Below are positions 6,220-15,224 of a stretch of DNA of 17,539 nucleotides, one piece after another (position 1 is the first letter of the stretch; each line of letters begins with the position of its first letter). The position numbers and the translations under genes are program-made. The notes beneath the pieces were generated by a model, which saw only the letters and a program-made list of their open reading frames with translations, had not been told where the DNA came from and did no database searches. This stretch comes from Microbacteriaceae bacterium (GTDB taxonomy: Bacteria; Actinomycetota; Actinomycetes; Actinomycetales; Microbacteriaceae), in NCBI GenBank assembly GCA_003454135.1, contig DMKW01000061.1, forward strand, positions 5,282 to 22,820, read 5' to 3'.

Positions 6220-7572
6220 GTGGCCAGTCCCTGGATCGTCACCAACACGGATGACGTGCGCGATCGCGCGCGCATCGCCAGTGCGCACGACTCGGTCGTG
6301 GGTACGCACACGCCGGCGCCCGGGGTTCGGCGCCTCGTCGAGGAGTCCTGGCAGCGGTCGCTCCAGCTGAAGCTCGACCCGGATCGCCTGGGTACCGCCC
6401 TCGAGTTCGACGAGGACGAACTGCGCGAGTACCGCGACGCGCATCCGATGTCCCTGGTGCTGCCGACCATCCACAGCCTGCTGATCCGCCACACATTCGA
6501 CTCCGGGCTGATCGTTGCCGTAGGGGACGAAGCCGGCAGGCTGCTCTGGATCGACGGCGACCGGTCCCTGCGCCGAAAGGCGGAGGGGATGCTTTTTGTC
6601 GAGGGGGCCGACTGGTCGGAGCGCGCCGTGGGTACGAGTGCGCCCGGGACGGCCCTTGCCCTCGACCACGGCATCCAGATCCGGGGCGCCGAACACTTCA
6701 CTCGCATCGTGCACCCATGGAGCTGCACGGCCGTGCCCGTGCACGATCCGGCCTCGGGGCGCGTGCTCGGCGTCATCGACATCACCGGCGGGGATGACGC
6801 GGTCGCGCCGGCGACGCTGCCCCTCCTCGAAGCGGCCGTCGCCGCGGTCGAGTCCGAGCTGCGCATCCGCCGGTTGGACGAACTCACCACACGGCCGCGT
6901 CGCGTCACGCCGCCGCGCCGCCCGTCGATCGTCGCGGCGGAGCCTGTGCTCTCGGTGCTCGGCAGCGAGACCGGTCGTCTCTCGAGCGGAGCCACGGTCG
7001 TCGAACTGAGCATGCGGCACGCGGAGATCCTCACCCTTCTCGCCTGGCACCCCGAGGGGCTCACGGTGGAGCGGCTCGCCCGCCTCGTCTACGAACGCGA
7101 AGATTCCGTCGTGACACTGCGCGCGGAGATGGTTCGACTGCGCAAGGTTCTCGAGCGCGCCGACGAGTCGCTCGTACCCCTCTCTCGCCCGTATCGCCTC
7201 GCCGGCAAGCTCGACCTCGACGCGCACCGTGTGCTCGCCTTTCTCGATCGCGGAGCCCACCGGGTGGCACTCGCGGCCTATTCCGGGGCGCTTCTGCCCA
7301 CGTCGACCGCTCCCGGTGTCGTCACGATCCGCGAGGAACTGAGTGCCCGGTTGCGCGACGCGCTGCTCACAGACGCGTCCGTCGACACCCTGCTCGCCTA
7401 CGCCCGCACCGACGAGGCCGTCTACGACGCCGAGGTGTGGCGCGCGTGTCTCATGATGTTGCCGCCCAAGTCGCCGAAGCGCGCATCCGTGGTGTCGAGG
7501 CTCGAACGCATCGAGAGCGAACTGGGGGTCGCGCAACAAGTTGCAACCGGGGCGCAACCTCGACGCTCGTAG
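6220..7572 (+). CDS. AcoR-type GAF sensor fused to SARP-like (winged helix + BTAD-like) regulator
   Basis: The first 220 residues of this 450-residue protein match the sensory part of AcoR-type regulators: PGVRRLVEESWQRS (34-47), a GAF region (about 80-200) with ERAVGTSAPGTAL and the W/C-containing HPWSCTAVPVHDP. In AcoR this part is followed by a sigma-54 AAA+ domain, but no Walker or GAFTGA motif is present. After a proline/arginine-rich linker (about 222-235) comes a winged-helix region (261-330: SMRHAEILTLLAWHPEGLTVERLA and the following RAEMVRLRKVLE). A helical BTAD-like stretch (331-440) contains the AYSGALLP signature. It probably senses a ketone or aldehyde-related signal and activates the dehydrogenase 54 nt downstream. 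The start is GTG, with GGAG four bases upstream. The BTAD assignment is by eye and less certain than the GAF one. Confidence 0.85.
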   Translation: MASPWIVTNTDDVRDRARIASAHDSVVGTHTPAPGVRRLVEESWQRSLQLKLDPDRLGTALEFDEDELREYRDAHPMSLVLPTIHSLLIRHTFDSGLIVAVGDEAGRLLWIDGDRSLRRKAEGMLFVEGADWSERAVGTSAPGTALALDHGIQIRGAEHFTRIVHPWSCTAVPVHDPASGRVLGVIDITGGDDAVAPATLPLLEAAVAAVESELRIRRLDELTTRPRRVTPPRRPSIVAAEPVLSVLGSETGRLSSGATVVELSMRHAEILTLLAWHPEGLTVERLARLVYEREDSVVTLRAEMVRLRKVLERADESLVPLSRPYRLAGKLDLDAHRVLAFLDRGAHRVALAAYSGALLPTSTAPGVVTIREELSARLRDALLTDASVDTLLAYARTDEAVYDAEVWRACLMMLPPKSPKRASVVSRLERIESELGVAQQVATGAQPRRS

Positions 7573-7575
7573 TCT
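7533..7575 (+). promoter_or_regulatory. Candidate operator (three GCAAC repeats) and -10 element of the aldehyde dehydrogenase gene
   Basis: GCAAC occurs at 7533, 7543 and 7554, that is 10 and 11 bases apart on the same helical face. A -10-like TAGTCT (7570-7575) begins nine bases after the last heptamer GCAACCT. Direct heptamers with 11-bp periodicity about 8 bp upstream of a -10 are the known layout of SARP sites. The first two also form an inverted repeat GCAAC-AA-GTTGC. The elements overlap the 3' end of the regulator gene. Function is inferred. Confidence 0.5.
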
Positions 7576-7626
7576 GCGATAAGGCCACAAGTGGTCAGCC
7601 AGACAAAGACGTCGACAGGAGTTGCA

Positions 7627-9150
<1,524 letters not shown>

Positions 9151-9163
9151 CCGACTCAGTCTT

Positions 9164-9198
9164 GGGTGCCGGTGGCGTTCGGGTCGCGACCGGCACCC
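9164..9198 (+). terminator. Hairpin between the aldehyde dehydrogenase and DUF779 genes
   Basis: GGGTGCCGGT (9164-9173) and ACCGGCACCC (9189-9198) form a perfect 10-bp stem with a 15-nt loop, 13 bases after the dehydrogenase stop. It lacks a T-tract (TGTTCCG follows), so it may be a partial terminator or an RNA stabiliser that lowers DUF779 relative to the dehydrogenase. Confidence 0.6.
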
Positions 9199-9243
9199 TG
9201 TTCCGCGACGGGTGCACACTAGCTTCAGCGAGAAAGGACGAGG

Positions 9244-9666
9244 ATGTCTGTCGTCGAAACCGTGGCCGCGAGCGTCACCGTGCCCGGGGAGACGATCCCG
9301 CGCGTCGAGTTGCTGCCCGTGGCGGTCGAGCTGCTTCGCTCGCTGTGGCACCAGTACGGGCCGCTCATGTTCCATCAGTCGGGCGGATGCTGTGACGGGT
9401 CGAGCCCGATGTGCTTTCCCGCCGGGGACTTCCTCACGTCCGACCAGGACGTGCTGCTCGGCCGCTTCGACATCGCGCCGCCCGGTGGCGAGCCGCAGGT
9501 GATCGACTTCTGGATGTCGGCGGAGCAGTTCGCCTACTGGAGCCACACCTTCCTCTCGGTCGACGTCGTGAAGGGCAGGGGCAGCGGGTTCTCCGTCGAG
9601 GCGCCCGAGGGCGTGCGGTTCATGATCAGGTCGCGCCTGATGGAGACTGCTGCGCCGTTCGCCTAG
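9244..9666 (+). CDS. DUF779 domain-containing protein, aldehyde-dehydrogenase associated
   Basis: The 140-residue product matches DUF779 along its whole length: FHQSGGCCDGSSPMCFPAGDF (42-62) with C49, C50 and C57 plus H44, then DVLLGRFD and the VIDFWMSAEQFAYW block (84-98), and an end with GRGSGFSVEAPEGVRF. Genes of this family repeatedly lie next to acetaldehyde dehydrogenases in Proteobacteria and Actinobacteria, as here. The conserved Cys/His cluster could bind a metal or be redox active, but its role is not established as far as I know. The start ATG at 9244 follows an AAAGGA site. A hairpin separates it from the dehydrogenase gene, 93 nt upstream, so expression may be partly uncoupled. 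Confidence 0.93.
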   Translation: MSVVETVAASVTVPGETIPRVELLPVAVELLRSLWHQYGPLMFHQSGGCCDGSSPMCFPAGDFLTSDQDVLLGRFDIAPPGGEPQVIDFWMSAEQFAYWSHTFLSVDVVKGRGSGFSVEAPEGVRFMIRSRLMETAAPFA

Positions 9667-9713
9667 AACTGCTGGAGGCCGCGGATGTCGCGGGCAGGCG
9701 GCAGACTGGGAGC

Positions 9714-11393
9714 GTGCACGTCGTCCTGTTCTCCGCGCCAGAAGGCCCAACGCTTCAGTCGATCGAGGACGATGGTCGAGCGAGCGGTGATCCTCGCGCC
9801 GTCGATGCGACCCGGCTCGCCGGCGAGGTGGCCGTTCTCGAGGCAGATCACCCGCGGTGGGTGTGGGACGACACGAGCAAGTGGTACCCGCCGCTACTCG
9901 CGGCCGGCGTGCGCATCGAGCGCTGCGTGGACCTGCGGCTCTCGCACGTCATCCTGCGGAATTCGGCACTGACCGTCGCATCCGCGCTCGCTCGTTCGGC
10001 GCCGAGCTCGTGGGACAGGGCGACGCCAGAGGCCATCGAACGGCGCGACCAGCACGCGCTGTTCGACCTGGACGAGCCAGAGGAACCCGCCGTCGCGGAA
10101 GACACCCTGGCTGAGTTCGCACTGCAGCGCGAGGCCATCGCGGAGGCTGCGGAACCCGCACGCATCGGCCTGCTCCTCGCGGCCGAATCCGCTGGCGCGC
10201 TCGTCGCGGCCGAGATCCGCTTCGCGGGCCTTCCGTGGAGCGCAGAGGTGCACGACAAAACGCTCACCGCCTACCTCGGACCGCGCCCGCCGGATGGACA
10301 GCGCCCAGAGCTGCTCGACGCCGTGCTCGCCCGACTGCGCCACGCGCTCGACGCGCCCCACCTCAACCCGGATTCGCCCACCGACCTGCTCAAGGCCCTC
10401 GGGGTGGCCGGGCTCATGGTCAAGTCGACGAGGTCGTGGGAGCTCAAGAAACTCACGCATCCGGCCATCGAGCCGCTGCTCGAGTACAAGAAGCTCGCGC
10501 GGCTGCTCGCAGCGAACGGCTGGAACTGGCTCGACACGAACGTGCGAGACGGCCGGTTCCATCCCGACTACGTGCCGGGTGGGGTGGTGACCGGGCGCTG
10601 GGCGAGCAAGGGAGGCGGGGGAGCGCTCCAGCTGCCGAAGCAGATTCGCGGCGCCGTCATCGCGGATCCCGACTGGAAGTTTGTCGTGGCGGACGCCGCC
10701 CAGCTCGAGCCGCGCATCCTCGCCGCAATGTCGGGCGACCGCGGCATGGCCGAGGCCGGGAGCGCCGGCGACCTCTACGCGGGAATCGTCGCGAGCGGCG
10801 CCGTCGAGACGAGGGACCAGGCTAAGGTCGCCATGCTCGGGGCCATGTACGGGGCGACGACGGGGGAGAGCGGGCGGCTCATGCCGGCGCTCACCCGCGC
10901 CTATCCCCGAGCCATCGGCCTCGTCGAAGAGGCCGCGCGGGCCGGGGAGAAGGGCGAGATCGTCACGACGCGACTCGGCCGGAGCTCGCCTCGCCCCGGA
11001 GCGCAATGGCGCGAAATCCAGGCGGACGCCTACGGCGAGACGGCGACGGATGCCGACGCGAGCCGTGCGCGCGGACAAGCGAGGGGATGGGGGCGCTTCA
11101 CCCGCAACTTCGTGGTGCAGGGCAGCGCTGCAGAGTGGGCCTTGTGTTGGATGGCCGGCCTGCGCGGTCGCCTGCACGAGATCGGCGGCGGCCGATGGAT
11201 CACCGGGTCGCCGCACCTCGTGTTTTTCATGCACGACGAGGTCGTCGTGCACTGCCCGGCCGAGCTCGCCGCCGAGGTCGAAGCGGCAGTGCGAAGCGCT
11301 GCGGCGGACGCCGGCACGCTCATGTTCGGCGCGATGCCCGTGACGTTTCCGCTGACCGTCGTCGTGGTGGACAACTACGGGCAGGCAAAGTAG
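9714..11393 (+). CDS. DNA polymerase I-like (family A) protein, actinobacterial bifunctional exonuclease/polymerase type
   Basis: The product (559 residues) has a family A polymerase core. The fingers/palm region contains GRWASKGGGGALQLPKQIR. Motif A is DAAQLEPRI with D327 and E332; motif B runs R367-x3-K371...Y379-G; motif C is HDE (507-509). Both catalytic aspartates (D327, D508) are present. The N-terminal 180 residues correspond to a degenerate exonuclease fold; the usual exo I DxE and exo II NxxxFD patterns are not recognisable. L375 replaces the phenylalanine or tyrosine usual in motif B. Similar proteins occur across Actinobacteria besides PolA and are annotated as bifunctional 3'-5' exonuclease/DNA polymerase; their role is unclear, possibly repair. 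The frame is open upstream to 9411, but that overlaps DUF779; the GTG at 9714 fits the family start, with a poorly placed GGGAG. Confidence 0.9.
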   Translation: MHVVLFSAPEGPTLQSIEDDGRASGDPRAVDATRLAGEVAVLEADHPRWVWDDTSKWYPPLLAAGVRIERCVDLRLSHVILRNSALTVASALARSAPSSWDRATPEAIERRDQHALFDLDEPEEPAVAEDTLAEFALQREAIAEAAEPARIGLLLAAESAGALVAAEIRFAGLPWSAEVHDKTLTAYLGPRPPDGQRPELLDAVLARLRHALDAPHLNPDSPTDLLKALGVAGLMVKSTRSWELKKLTHPAIEPLLEYKKLARLLAANGWNWLDTNVRDGRFHPDYVPGGVVTGRWASKGGGGALQLPKQIRGAVIADPDWKFVVADAAQLEPRILAAMSGDRGMAEAGSAGDLYAGIVASGAVETRDQAKVAMLGAMYGATTGESGRLMPALTRAYPRAIGLVEEAARAGEKGEIVTTRLGRSSPRPGAQWREIQADAYGETATDADASRARGQARGWGRFTRNFVVQGSAAEWALCWMAGLRGRLHEIGGGRWITGSPHLVFFMHDEVVVHCPAELAAEVEAAVRSAAADAGTLMFGAMPVTFPLTVVVVDNYGQAK

Positions 11394-11404
11394 GCGGGGT
11401 GGCG

Positions 11405-11968
11405 CTACACGCGGGCCTTGCGCCCGCGCTTCGGCCGCACGTCGGAGAGTGCGCGCGAGGAGTCGTAGTCGGAGAGGGCGGCGATCGCCGAACCGAGCCA
11501 GGCGATGGCCGCTACCGCCTGCGCCTCTCGTGCGACGCGGGCCAGGTGCGCCTCGGTCGTCACCGAGCCGTCGATCATGGGCGTGCGTGTTCGGGCGAGG
11601 TCGCCCTCCCACCACCGGCGGTAGTCCTCGGCCACGGACTTGGCCGCGTGGGCATCGATCGAACTCGTGATGAGCACCTGGTCGAGCATCTCCGTCCACT
11701 CGGGCAGGGCATCTACGGTGGGGCGGCGCATCCAGGTGCCCGATTCTTCCCGCCCCCCGGCCGTGAGGCGATAGAGGGGGAGGGCGTCATCCGTCGTTCC
11801 GGCCGGTTCGATGAGGCCCTGTTTGGACAGCCGCTCGAGGGTTCCGTAGATCTGGCCGACGTTGACGGGCTTGCGATGGGGTGCCCGGCTCGCGAGCTCC
11901 GAGTGCAGCTGAAGCCCGTACGCGGGACCGAGGGTGAGGATCGCGAGGATGCCTTCCCGCACGGACAT
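11405..11968 (-). CDS. PadR-family transcriptional regulator
   Basis: This 187-residue protein begins MSVREGILAILTLGPAYGLQ, the usual PadR winged-helix opening (helix 1 followed by G-P-x-Y-G). The recognition part is VNVGQIYGTLERLSKQGLIE and the wing has YRLTAGGREE. Residues about 85-180 are helical and correspond to the C-terminal dimerisation domain of the longer PadR subgroup (AphA/Vir-like). It ends in a basic tail (RPKRGRKARV). The start is set by GGGGGG six bases or so upstream; an upstream extension to 12151 has no family similarity. It is convergent with the polymerase gene (11 bp) and divergent from the DUF3145 gene, so it may regulate itself or that neighbour. The ligand is unknown. 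Confidence 0.92.
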   Translation of the reverse strand: MSVREGILAILTLGPAYGLQLHSELASRAPHRKPVNVGQIYGTLERLSKQGLIEPAGTTDDALPLYRLTAGGREESGTWMRRPTVDALPEWTEMLDQVLITSSIDAHAAKSVAEDYRRWWEGDLARTRTPMIDGSVTTEAHLARVAREAQAVAAIAWLGSAIAALSDYDSSRALSDVRPKRGRKARV

Positions 11969-11994
11969 GCAACCCCCCTCACAGCGTTCAAAGT

Positions 11995-12030
11995 CATACC
12001 GAGTATAGGGAATGCCGCACGCGACACGAA
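11995..12030 (-). promoter_or_regulatory. padR promoter with a dyad overlapping the -10 box
   Basis: On the minus strand TTCGTG (12030-12025), a 17-nt spacer and TATACT (12007-12002) form a good promoter, with a start near 11995 and a short leader to the ATG. The dyad ATAC-CGA-GTAT (11996-12006) overlaps the -10. A repressor bound there would block transcription, which would suit PadR autoregulation; this is an inference. Confidence 0.55.
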
Positions 12031-12048
12031 GTCGCAGAAATGACACAG

Positions 12049-12078
12049 TTGTTATTTCACGGCGCAATCGGCAATAAT
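12049..12078 (+). promoter_or_regulatory. Possible promoter of the DUF3145 gene
   Basis: TTGTTA (12049-12054) and AATAAT (12073-12078) are separated by 18 bases in an AT-rich island between the divergent padR and DUF3145 genes. The leader to the GTG at 12172 would be about 87 nt. The call rests on hexamer similarity alone. Confidence 0.4.
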
Positions 12079-12171
12079 TGGCCCAACGGTTCGCCGTCAA
12101 TTTCATACGCAGCACGCAGAATCCATTCCGAGGTCGATGGGGAAGTCGCACCTCAACGGAATGGAGTTATC

Positions 12172-12723
12172 GTGGCTGCACACAATGCCGGTCTCACTGA
12201 TCACAACAGTGTCGACCCTAAAAGTGCCGCGATGGCACGCGGAGTGCTCTATGTGCACTCCTCTCCTCGCGCGCTCTGCCCCCACATCGAGTGGGCAGCA
12301 GGGGGCGCCCTCGACCGTGCCGTGAACTTCCAGTGGGTGGAGCAGCCGGTGCTCAAGGGCTCCATGCGCACCGAGTTCTACTGGGAAGGCCTGCAGGGCA
12401 CCGGTGCGGCGATCGCATCGACGCTGCGCGGCTGGGAGCACCTCCGATTTGAGGTGACGGAGGATGCGACCCCCGGCAGTGACGGTGGACGTTGGCTGCA
12501 CACGCCGGATCTCGGCATCTTCTTCGCCCAGACCGACACGGTGGGCAACGTCGTGATCCCCGAAGATCGCATCCGGTACGCCATGGAGATCGCGGGTTCC
12601 GATGCATTCGAGCTCCACCGCGAGCTGCGTCTCGCCCTCGGGCAGGCCTGGGACGACGAACTCGAGGCGTTCCGGCACGCGAGCGACACCAACCAGGTGG
12701 TCTGGCTGCACAAGGTCGGCTAG
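12172..12723 (+). CDS. DUF3145 domain-containing protein
   Basis: The product (183 residues) matches the actinobacterial DUF3145 family nearly end to end: MARGVLYVHSSPRALCPHIEWA, then LKGSMRTEFYWEGLQGTGAA, GWEHLRFEVTED, the HTPDLGIFFAQTDTVGNVV block and the closing RHASDTNQVVWLHKVG. Its function is unknown. The GTG at 12172 is chosen for GGAG five bases upstream; it adds 20 residues to the family core, whose own Met (12232) has no ribosome site. In Streptomyces and relatives, as I recall, this family is encoded next to the fabD-fabH-acpP-fabF cluster, and here too it lies beside that cluster, convergent with the glycosyltransferase by 9 bp. This suggests a link to fatty acid synthesis but does not prove one. 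Confidence 0.92.
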   Translation: MAAHNAGLTDHNSVDPKSAAMARGVLYVHSSPRALCPHIEWAAGGALDRAVNFQWVEQPVLKGSMRTEFYWEGLQGTGAAIASTLRGWEHLRFEVTEDATPGSDGGRWLHTPDLGIFFAQTDTVGNVVIPEDRIRYAMEIAGSDAFELHRELRLALGQAWDDELEAFRHASDTNQVVWLHKVG

Positions 12724-12732
12724 GCAGTACAG

Positions 12733-13920
12733 CTAGGCCCGGTAGACCTTAGTGATGCGTTCGACGTACCGCGTCGGGGAGAACAGCTCCCGGTCGATCA
12801 CGGCACCCCGGGAGAGGTCCACGAGCAGCGACGGAGTCGTCACGAGAGCGACGAGCGCATCCGCGAGCCCGGCGTCATCCGGCGTCTTCGCGAGGAACCC
12901 CGAATTGTGCAGTCCCTCGCTGAGCTTGGGGTCGCAGTAGAGCACTCCGCGTTCCCGGCTCACCGCTTCGGCGATCGTCATCGGCTGGTTATCGAAGCCG
13001 AGGGAGGTGAGGGCTATCGCCGAGGAGGCGTCCATGAGTTCGATCACCTCGTCATGGGGGAGGGCGCCCTGGATGTGGATCTCCGGATGTCCGGTCGTCA
13101 GGCGCTTGAGGGCGGCGAGGTCCGAGCCCTCACCGACGAAGTCCACTGTGAAGCCGTTGTCAGTGCGGCGGAGTGCATCGATCACCGCGCGCGCGAAGGG
13201 GAGCGGCCGTTTGACCGGTTCGCAGCGCGCGACCCAGAGGAAGCGAGGCTTCTGCCCGGGCGCGAGCGTGAGGGTGTTCGATGGCACATCGGGCGTGGCG
13301 ATGGGGTTCGGGATCACGAAGATGTCCCCGGTGACCCCGGCGTCCCTCAGGTCGGCGGCCTGGTGCGCAGACGGAGACACGACCCGCTTTGCCTTGCGTG
13401 CCATGGCGAGCACGAGATTGCGCAGTAGGTTGTCGGTCTTGCGCGGGGTGAAGAGCAGGTTGGGAATGGTGTCGTTGATGGCCTTTTGCAGCGCCCAGCG
13501 CAGAAACCACGCCACGGAGGCCTGCGGGGGCCCCTCGCTCGCCCAATAGAAGCTGTGCACGGTGTGCACGAGCGGAATTCCGATGTTGGCGGCCGCGGCG
13601 TCGGCCACGTGGGCGAGCCCAAACTCCGTCTGCACGTGCACGACATCGATGCGCTCGTCGCGCAGGTACTTCTCGAGCGCGCGCACGTTCGTCGGGCCGT
13701 TCGGTATGACCGCGAGATCGAGCACCGGCAGCCGGAAGAGCGGCCTGATCTGCAGTCCGTCGGCCACGTGCTGGTAGCGCGGCCCGGTGGCGCCGCGGGC
13801 GGGGGACACGATCAGAACGGTGTGGCCAGCCTCCTCGAGGGCAAGCTTCTGCTGTCGCATCGAGGTCTGCGCGCCTCCGACGTAGTCGAAGTAGTAGTCG
13901 CTGACTATGGCAATGTGCAT
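12733..13920 (-). CDS. GT4-type glycosyltransferase (GT-B fold)
   Basis: The 395-residue protein begins MHIAIVSDYYFDYVGGAQTS, the typical N-terminal strand and Gly-Gly loop of GT-B enzymes. VVHVQTEFGLAHVADAAA and PLVHTVHSFYW (about 110-145) follow as in GT4 mannosyltransferases of the PimB/MgtA kind. The C-terminal donor domain has KPRFLWVARCEPVKRP (about 222-237) and an E-x7-E-like region (GFDNQPMTIAEAVSRERGVL). It should transfer a sugar from a nucleotide donor, perhaps to a lipid, at the cytoplasmic membrane face; donor and acceptor cannot be read from sequence. The ATG at 13920 starts exactly at the conserved strand; no good ribosome site is present. It follows fabF by 22 nt on the same strand and is probably co-transcribed. 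Confidence 0.9.
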   Translation of the reverse strand: MHIAIVSDYYFDYVGGAQTSMRQQKLALEEAGHTVLIVSPARGATGPRYQHVADGLQIRPLFRLPVLDLAVIPNGPTNVRALEKYLRDERIDVVHVQTEFGLAHVADAAAANIGIPLVHTVHSFYWASEGPPQASVAWFLRWALQKAINDTIPNLLFTPRKTDNLLRNLVLAMARKAKRVVSPSAHQAADLRDAGVTGDIFVIPNPIATPDVPSNTLTLAPGQKPRFLWVARCEPVKRPLPFARAVIDALRRTDNGFTVDFVGEGSDLAALKRLTTGHPEIHIQGALPHDEVIELMDASSAIALTSLGFDNQPMTIAEAVSRERGVLYCDPKLSEGLHNSGFLAKTPDDAGLADALVALVTTPSLLVDLSRGAVIDRELFSPTRYVERITKVYRA

Positions 13921-13942
13921 GGGGAACGCGGGGTTTTCCCGG

Positions 13943-15178
13943 CTAAACACTCCTGAAGGCGAGGACGGCGTTATGGCCGCCAAATCCGAATGAGTTGCTC
14001 AACGCGAGCAGCGGTCCGTCGCCGAGCGCGCGCGGCGAGGTGACGACGTCGAGCGGGATCTTCGGATCCTGTTCGGTGAGGTTGATCGTGGTGGGGGCGG
14101 TGCGGTGGTGCAGCGCGAGGATCGTGAAGATCGCCTCGAGGGCTCCCGTGCCGCCGAGCAGGTGGCCGGTGGCCGCCTTGGTGGCTGAGACGGGGATGCG
14201 CGGCAGGAGGTCGCCGAACACGTGCAGGAGCGCCTTGTACTCGGCGATGTCGCCGACGGGCGTGCTTGTCGCATGCGCGTTGATGTGGGTGACATCGTTG
14301 ATGGTCGCGCCGGCCTGGGCGAGCGCCCCGAGCATCGCGCGGGCCGCGGCGGAGCCATGCGGGTCGGGGGCGGTGATGTGGTACGAGTCGCTTGTGACCG
14401 AACCGCCGGCGAGCTCGGCGTAGATGCGTGCACCGCGGGCGATGGCGTGCTCTTCGGTCTCGAGCACGATGGCGCCGGCGCCCTCGCCGAGAACGAAGCC
14501 GTCGCGGCTCACGTCGTACGGGCGTGACGCGGTGGCCGGAGAGTCGTTGCGCTTCGAGAGCGCCTGCATGGCGGCGAAGGAGGCAAGGGGCAGCGGGTGA
14601 ACTGCCGCCTCCGTACCTCCGGCAATCACGACATCCGCGAGGCCGGCCTGCAGATGGTCGTAGGCGTTGGTGATGGACTCGGTGCCGGAGGCGCACGCCG
14701 AAACGACGGTGCGGGCGAAGGCGCGCGATGGGATGGCCATGCTGATCGCCGCGGCCGGGGCGTTGGGCATGAGCATGGGCACTGTCATGGGCAGCACGCG
14801 GCGCGGGCCGCGTTCGCGCAGGGTCTCCCACGCGTCGACGAGGGTCCAGATACCGCCGATTCCGGTGGCGAAGTCCACTCCGAGTCGCTCGGGGTCGACC
14901 TCGGGTGATCCGGCATCCGCCCAGGCCTCGCGCGCCGCGATGAGCGCGTACTGGCTACCGGGGTCGAGACGCTTGGTCTCGATCCGTTCGAGCACGTCGG
15001 CGGCCGGCACCTTCAGCTGCCCGGCGAACGTGACGGGGAGGTCGTACTTCTCGACCCAGTCCTGCTCGAGGGAGCGAACACCCGATTCCCCGTCGAGCAG
15101 GGCCTTCCAGGTGTCCGCGGCGTTTCCGCCAAGGGGCGAGGTCGTGCCCAGCCCGGTAACAACGATCTTTTTGGTCAT
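13943..15178 (-). CDS. fabF: 3-oxoacyl-[acyl-carrier-protein] synthase II
   Basis: This 411-residue condensing enzyme elongates acyl-ACP with malonyl-ACP in type II fatty acid synthesis. The Cys-His-His triad is complete: C162 in VVSACASGTES, H302 in NAHATSTPVGD and H339 in KAATGHLLGGTG. The N-terminus KKIVVTGLGTTSPLG and the C-terminal NSFGFGGHNAVLAF are classic. The ATG at 15178 is preceded by AGAGAG about eight bases upstream and gives the normal start; an in-frame ATG 24 bases earlier adds no homologous residues. It is the fourth gene of the fab operon, 99 nt after acpP with a hairpin between them. FabB is excluded by the absence of any unsaturation genes here and by overall FabF-like pattern, though the distinction by eye is soft. 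Confidence 0.97.
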   Translation of the reverse strand: MTKKIVVTGLGTTSPLGGNAADTWKALLDGESGVRSLEQDWVEKYDLPVTFAGQLKVPAADVLERIETKRLDPGSQYALIAAREAWADAGSPEVDPERLGVDFATGIGGIWTLVDAWETLRERGPRRVLPMTVPMLMPNAPAAAISMAIPSRAFARTVVSACASGTESITNAYDHLQAGLADVVIAGGTEAAVHPLPLASFAAMQALSKRNDSPATASRPYDVSRDGFVLGEGAGAIVLETEEHAIARGARIYAELAGGSVTSDSYHITAPDPHGSAAARAMLGALAQAGATINDVTHINAHATSTPVGDIAEYKALLHVFGDLLPRIPVSATKAATGHLLGGTGALEAIFTILALHHRTAPTTINLTEQDPKIPLDVVTSPRALGDGPLLALSNSFGFGGHNAVLAFRSV

Positions 15179-15224
15179 AACGGCATCTCTCTTGTGGATC
15201 AACGATTCTGCATCGTCAAGCGGG

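Noticed and set aside
6220..7572. Sigma-54-dependent activator (AcoR)
   Set aside because: Only the sensory half matches; there are no Walker A, Walker B or GAFTGA motifs and no Fis-type end.
9411..9713. N-terminal extension of the polymerase-like protein
   Set aside because: It overlaps DUF779 in another frame and is low-complexity Arg-rich sequence.
13921..13983. Longer N-terminus of the glycosyltransferase
   Set aside because: It would overlap the end of fabF and adds residues before the conserved first beta strand.
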